A DNA stretch of 5,812 nucleotides from Actinomycetota bacterium (GTDB lineage: Bacteria > Actinomycetota > Actinomycetes > S36-B12 > UBA10799): assembly GCA_030837445.1 (NCBI GenBank), contig JAUPKM010000630.1, positions 1 to 5,812 on the forward strand, written 5' to 3'. Shown in pieces: positions 5,464 to 5,812 of this stretch (position 1 is its first letter; every line of letters begins with the position of its first letter). Both the position numbers and the translations under genes were made by a program. The notes under the pieces were generated by a model. It was not told the DNA's origin. It saw only the letters and a list, made by a program, of their open reading frames with translations, and made no database searches.

Positions 5464-5634
5464 GACCGACTACCTCATCACCCTGTCCCCGGGAGCCAGG
5501 CGTGCCCTGACCGACGAATTGCCAGAGGCCGCAGCCTTCGCTGCCTGGGAGTTCATCTCAGGTGCCGGGTCATCGTGCTGGATATCGCCAGTCAGCAGCA
5601 CTTTGACCGAGTGGCGTGTTCCGGCAGGTCCTGA
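5453..5634 (+). pseudogene. RelE/ParE-family toxin remnant with internal deletion and frameshift
   Basis: Starts at GTG 5453, overlapping the antitoxin end by 11 bp as in many TA pairs, with GGAGGAG at 5433-5439 upstream. The first 37 residues (KTDYLITLSPGARRALTDEL, then PEAAAFAAWEFISG) match the start of RelE-type mRNA-interferase toxins. The expected middle (NPHRVGKPL and the RRGDYRVxY strand) is missing. From about 5566 the C-terminal signature reappears in a different frame: RVIVLDIASQQHFDR, ending at TGA 5632-5634. This resembles the VTVLDIxHRxDxYR end of intact toxins. An internal deletion of roughly 110-120 bp with a frame change near 5561-5570 explains this. In the original frame translation runs on to 5671 with unrelated sequence. 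The catalytic strands are lost, so no toxin activity is expected. Confidence 0.75.
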
Positions 5635-5812
5635 TGTTTGGAGGGATCTATTTGCTCCACCTCAGCAATGAAGGAGTCGAGGTCGATCTTGTGACCGTGC
5701 AACCACGTTCCGAGTACCTGGACGTGGTTGGTGAGGGTGCCTACGTCGACCTTGTAGGGGTCAGCGGACAGCTCAACGAAGTCGGCGAGTTTGCCCACTG
5801 CGATTGAGCCGA
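5592..5812 (-). CDS. C-terminus of an amidohydrolase (YtcJ-like, amidohydrolase family 3), 5' truncated
   Basis: The minus-strand frame is open to the right edge (GSIAVGKLADFVELSADP begins at the last bases) and ends at TGA 5594-5592; a GTG at 5798 is an internal codon, not the start. The visible 70 or so residues carry the terminal beta-sandwich signature of metal-dependent amidohydrolases: GS(I)xxGKLADFVELSADP, a VxVLGTWLHGHKI strand, then a short tail. Such enzymes hydrolyse amide or related bonds in small molecules; the metal ligands and substrate pocket lie outside the window, so no substrate can be given. The last 15-20 residues (DPSKHQDLPEHATRSKCC) look unlike a family end and overlap, on the other strand, the toxin remnant; the original stop may have been altered by the same rearrangement. 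Confidence 0.88.
   Translation of the reverse strand, partial: GSIAVGKLADFVELSADPYKVDVGTLTNHVQVLGTWLHGHKIDLDSFIAEVEQIDPSKHQDLPEHATRSKCC

Overview
The window is GC-rich DNA with actinobacterial character. This rests on strong G/C bias at third codon positions, GTG and TTG starts, a secreted protein with a (Pro-Thr)n linker and a family 2 carbohydrate-binding module, a lipoprotein M23 peptidase of an actinobacterial type, and a PFT/YA-type membrane protein. I cannot name the genus. I see no rRNA, tRNA, CRISPR array, transposase or phage gene.

Layout, left to right. (1) The 3' end of a secreted, cellulose-binding protein enters from the left edge on the + strand; only a fragment of its upstream domain, the PT linker and the CBM2 are visible. 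(2) A six-helix membrane protein of unknown function follows on the + strand, then a possible 35-residue single-helix membrane peptide. (3) Convergent to these, on the - strand, lies a shortened RelA/SpoT-type alarmone synthetase with synthetase, TGS and zinc-finger modules but no recognisable HD hydrolase and no ACT domain. (4) Upstream of it on the same strand is a lipoprotein M23 (LytM-type) peptidase. (5) A roughly 326-bp spacer with several short inverted repeats separates this from a divergent universal stress protein gene on the + strand. (6) Directly abutting the stress-protein gene is a RelE/ParE-type toxin-antitoxin pair that looks damaged. The Phd/YefM-like antitoxin has no usable start codon where one is expected. 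The toxin loses its middle and its frame after about 37 residues, and its C-terminal motif survives in another frame. (7) The 3' end of an amidohydrolase (YtcJ-like) enters from the right edge on the - strand and overlaps the toxin remnant.

How the genes relate. The Rel-like enzyme, the stress protein and the TA remnant all have stress-related family functions. They are on different strands and do not form one operon, so I do not claim a joint system. The best candidates for something under-described are the HD-less, ACT-less Rel protein that keeps TGS and zinc-finger modules, and the eroding TA locus fused to the end of the stress-protein gene. I found no convincing new multi-gene system.
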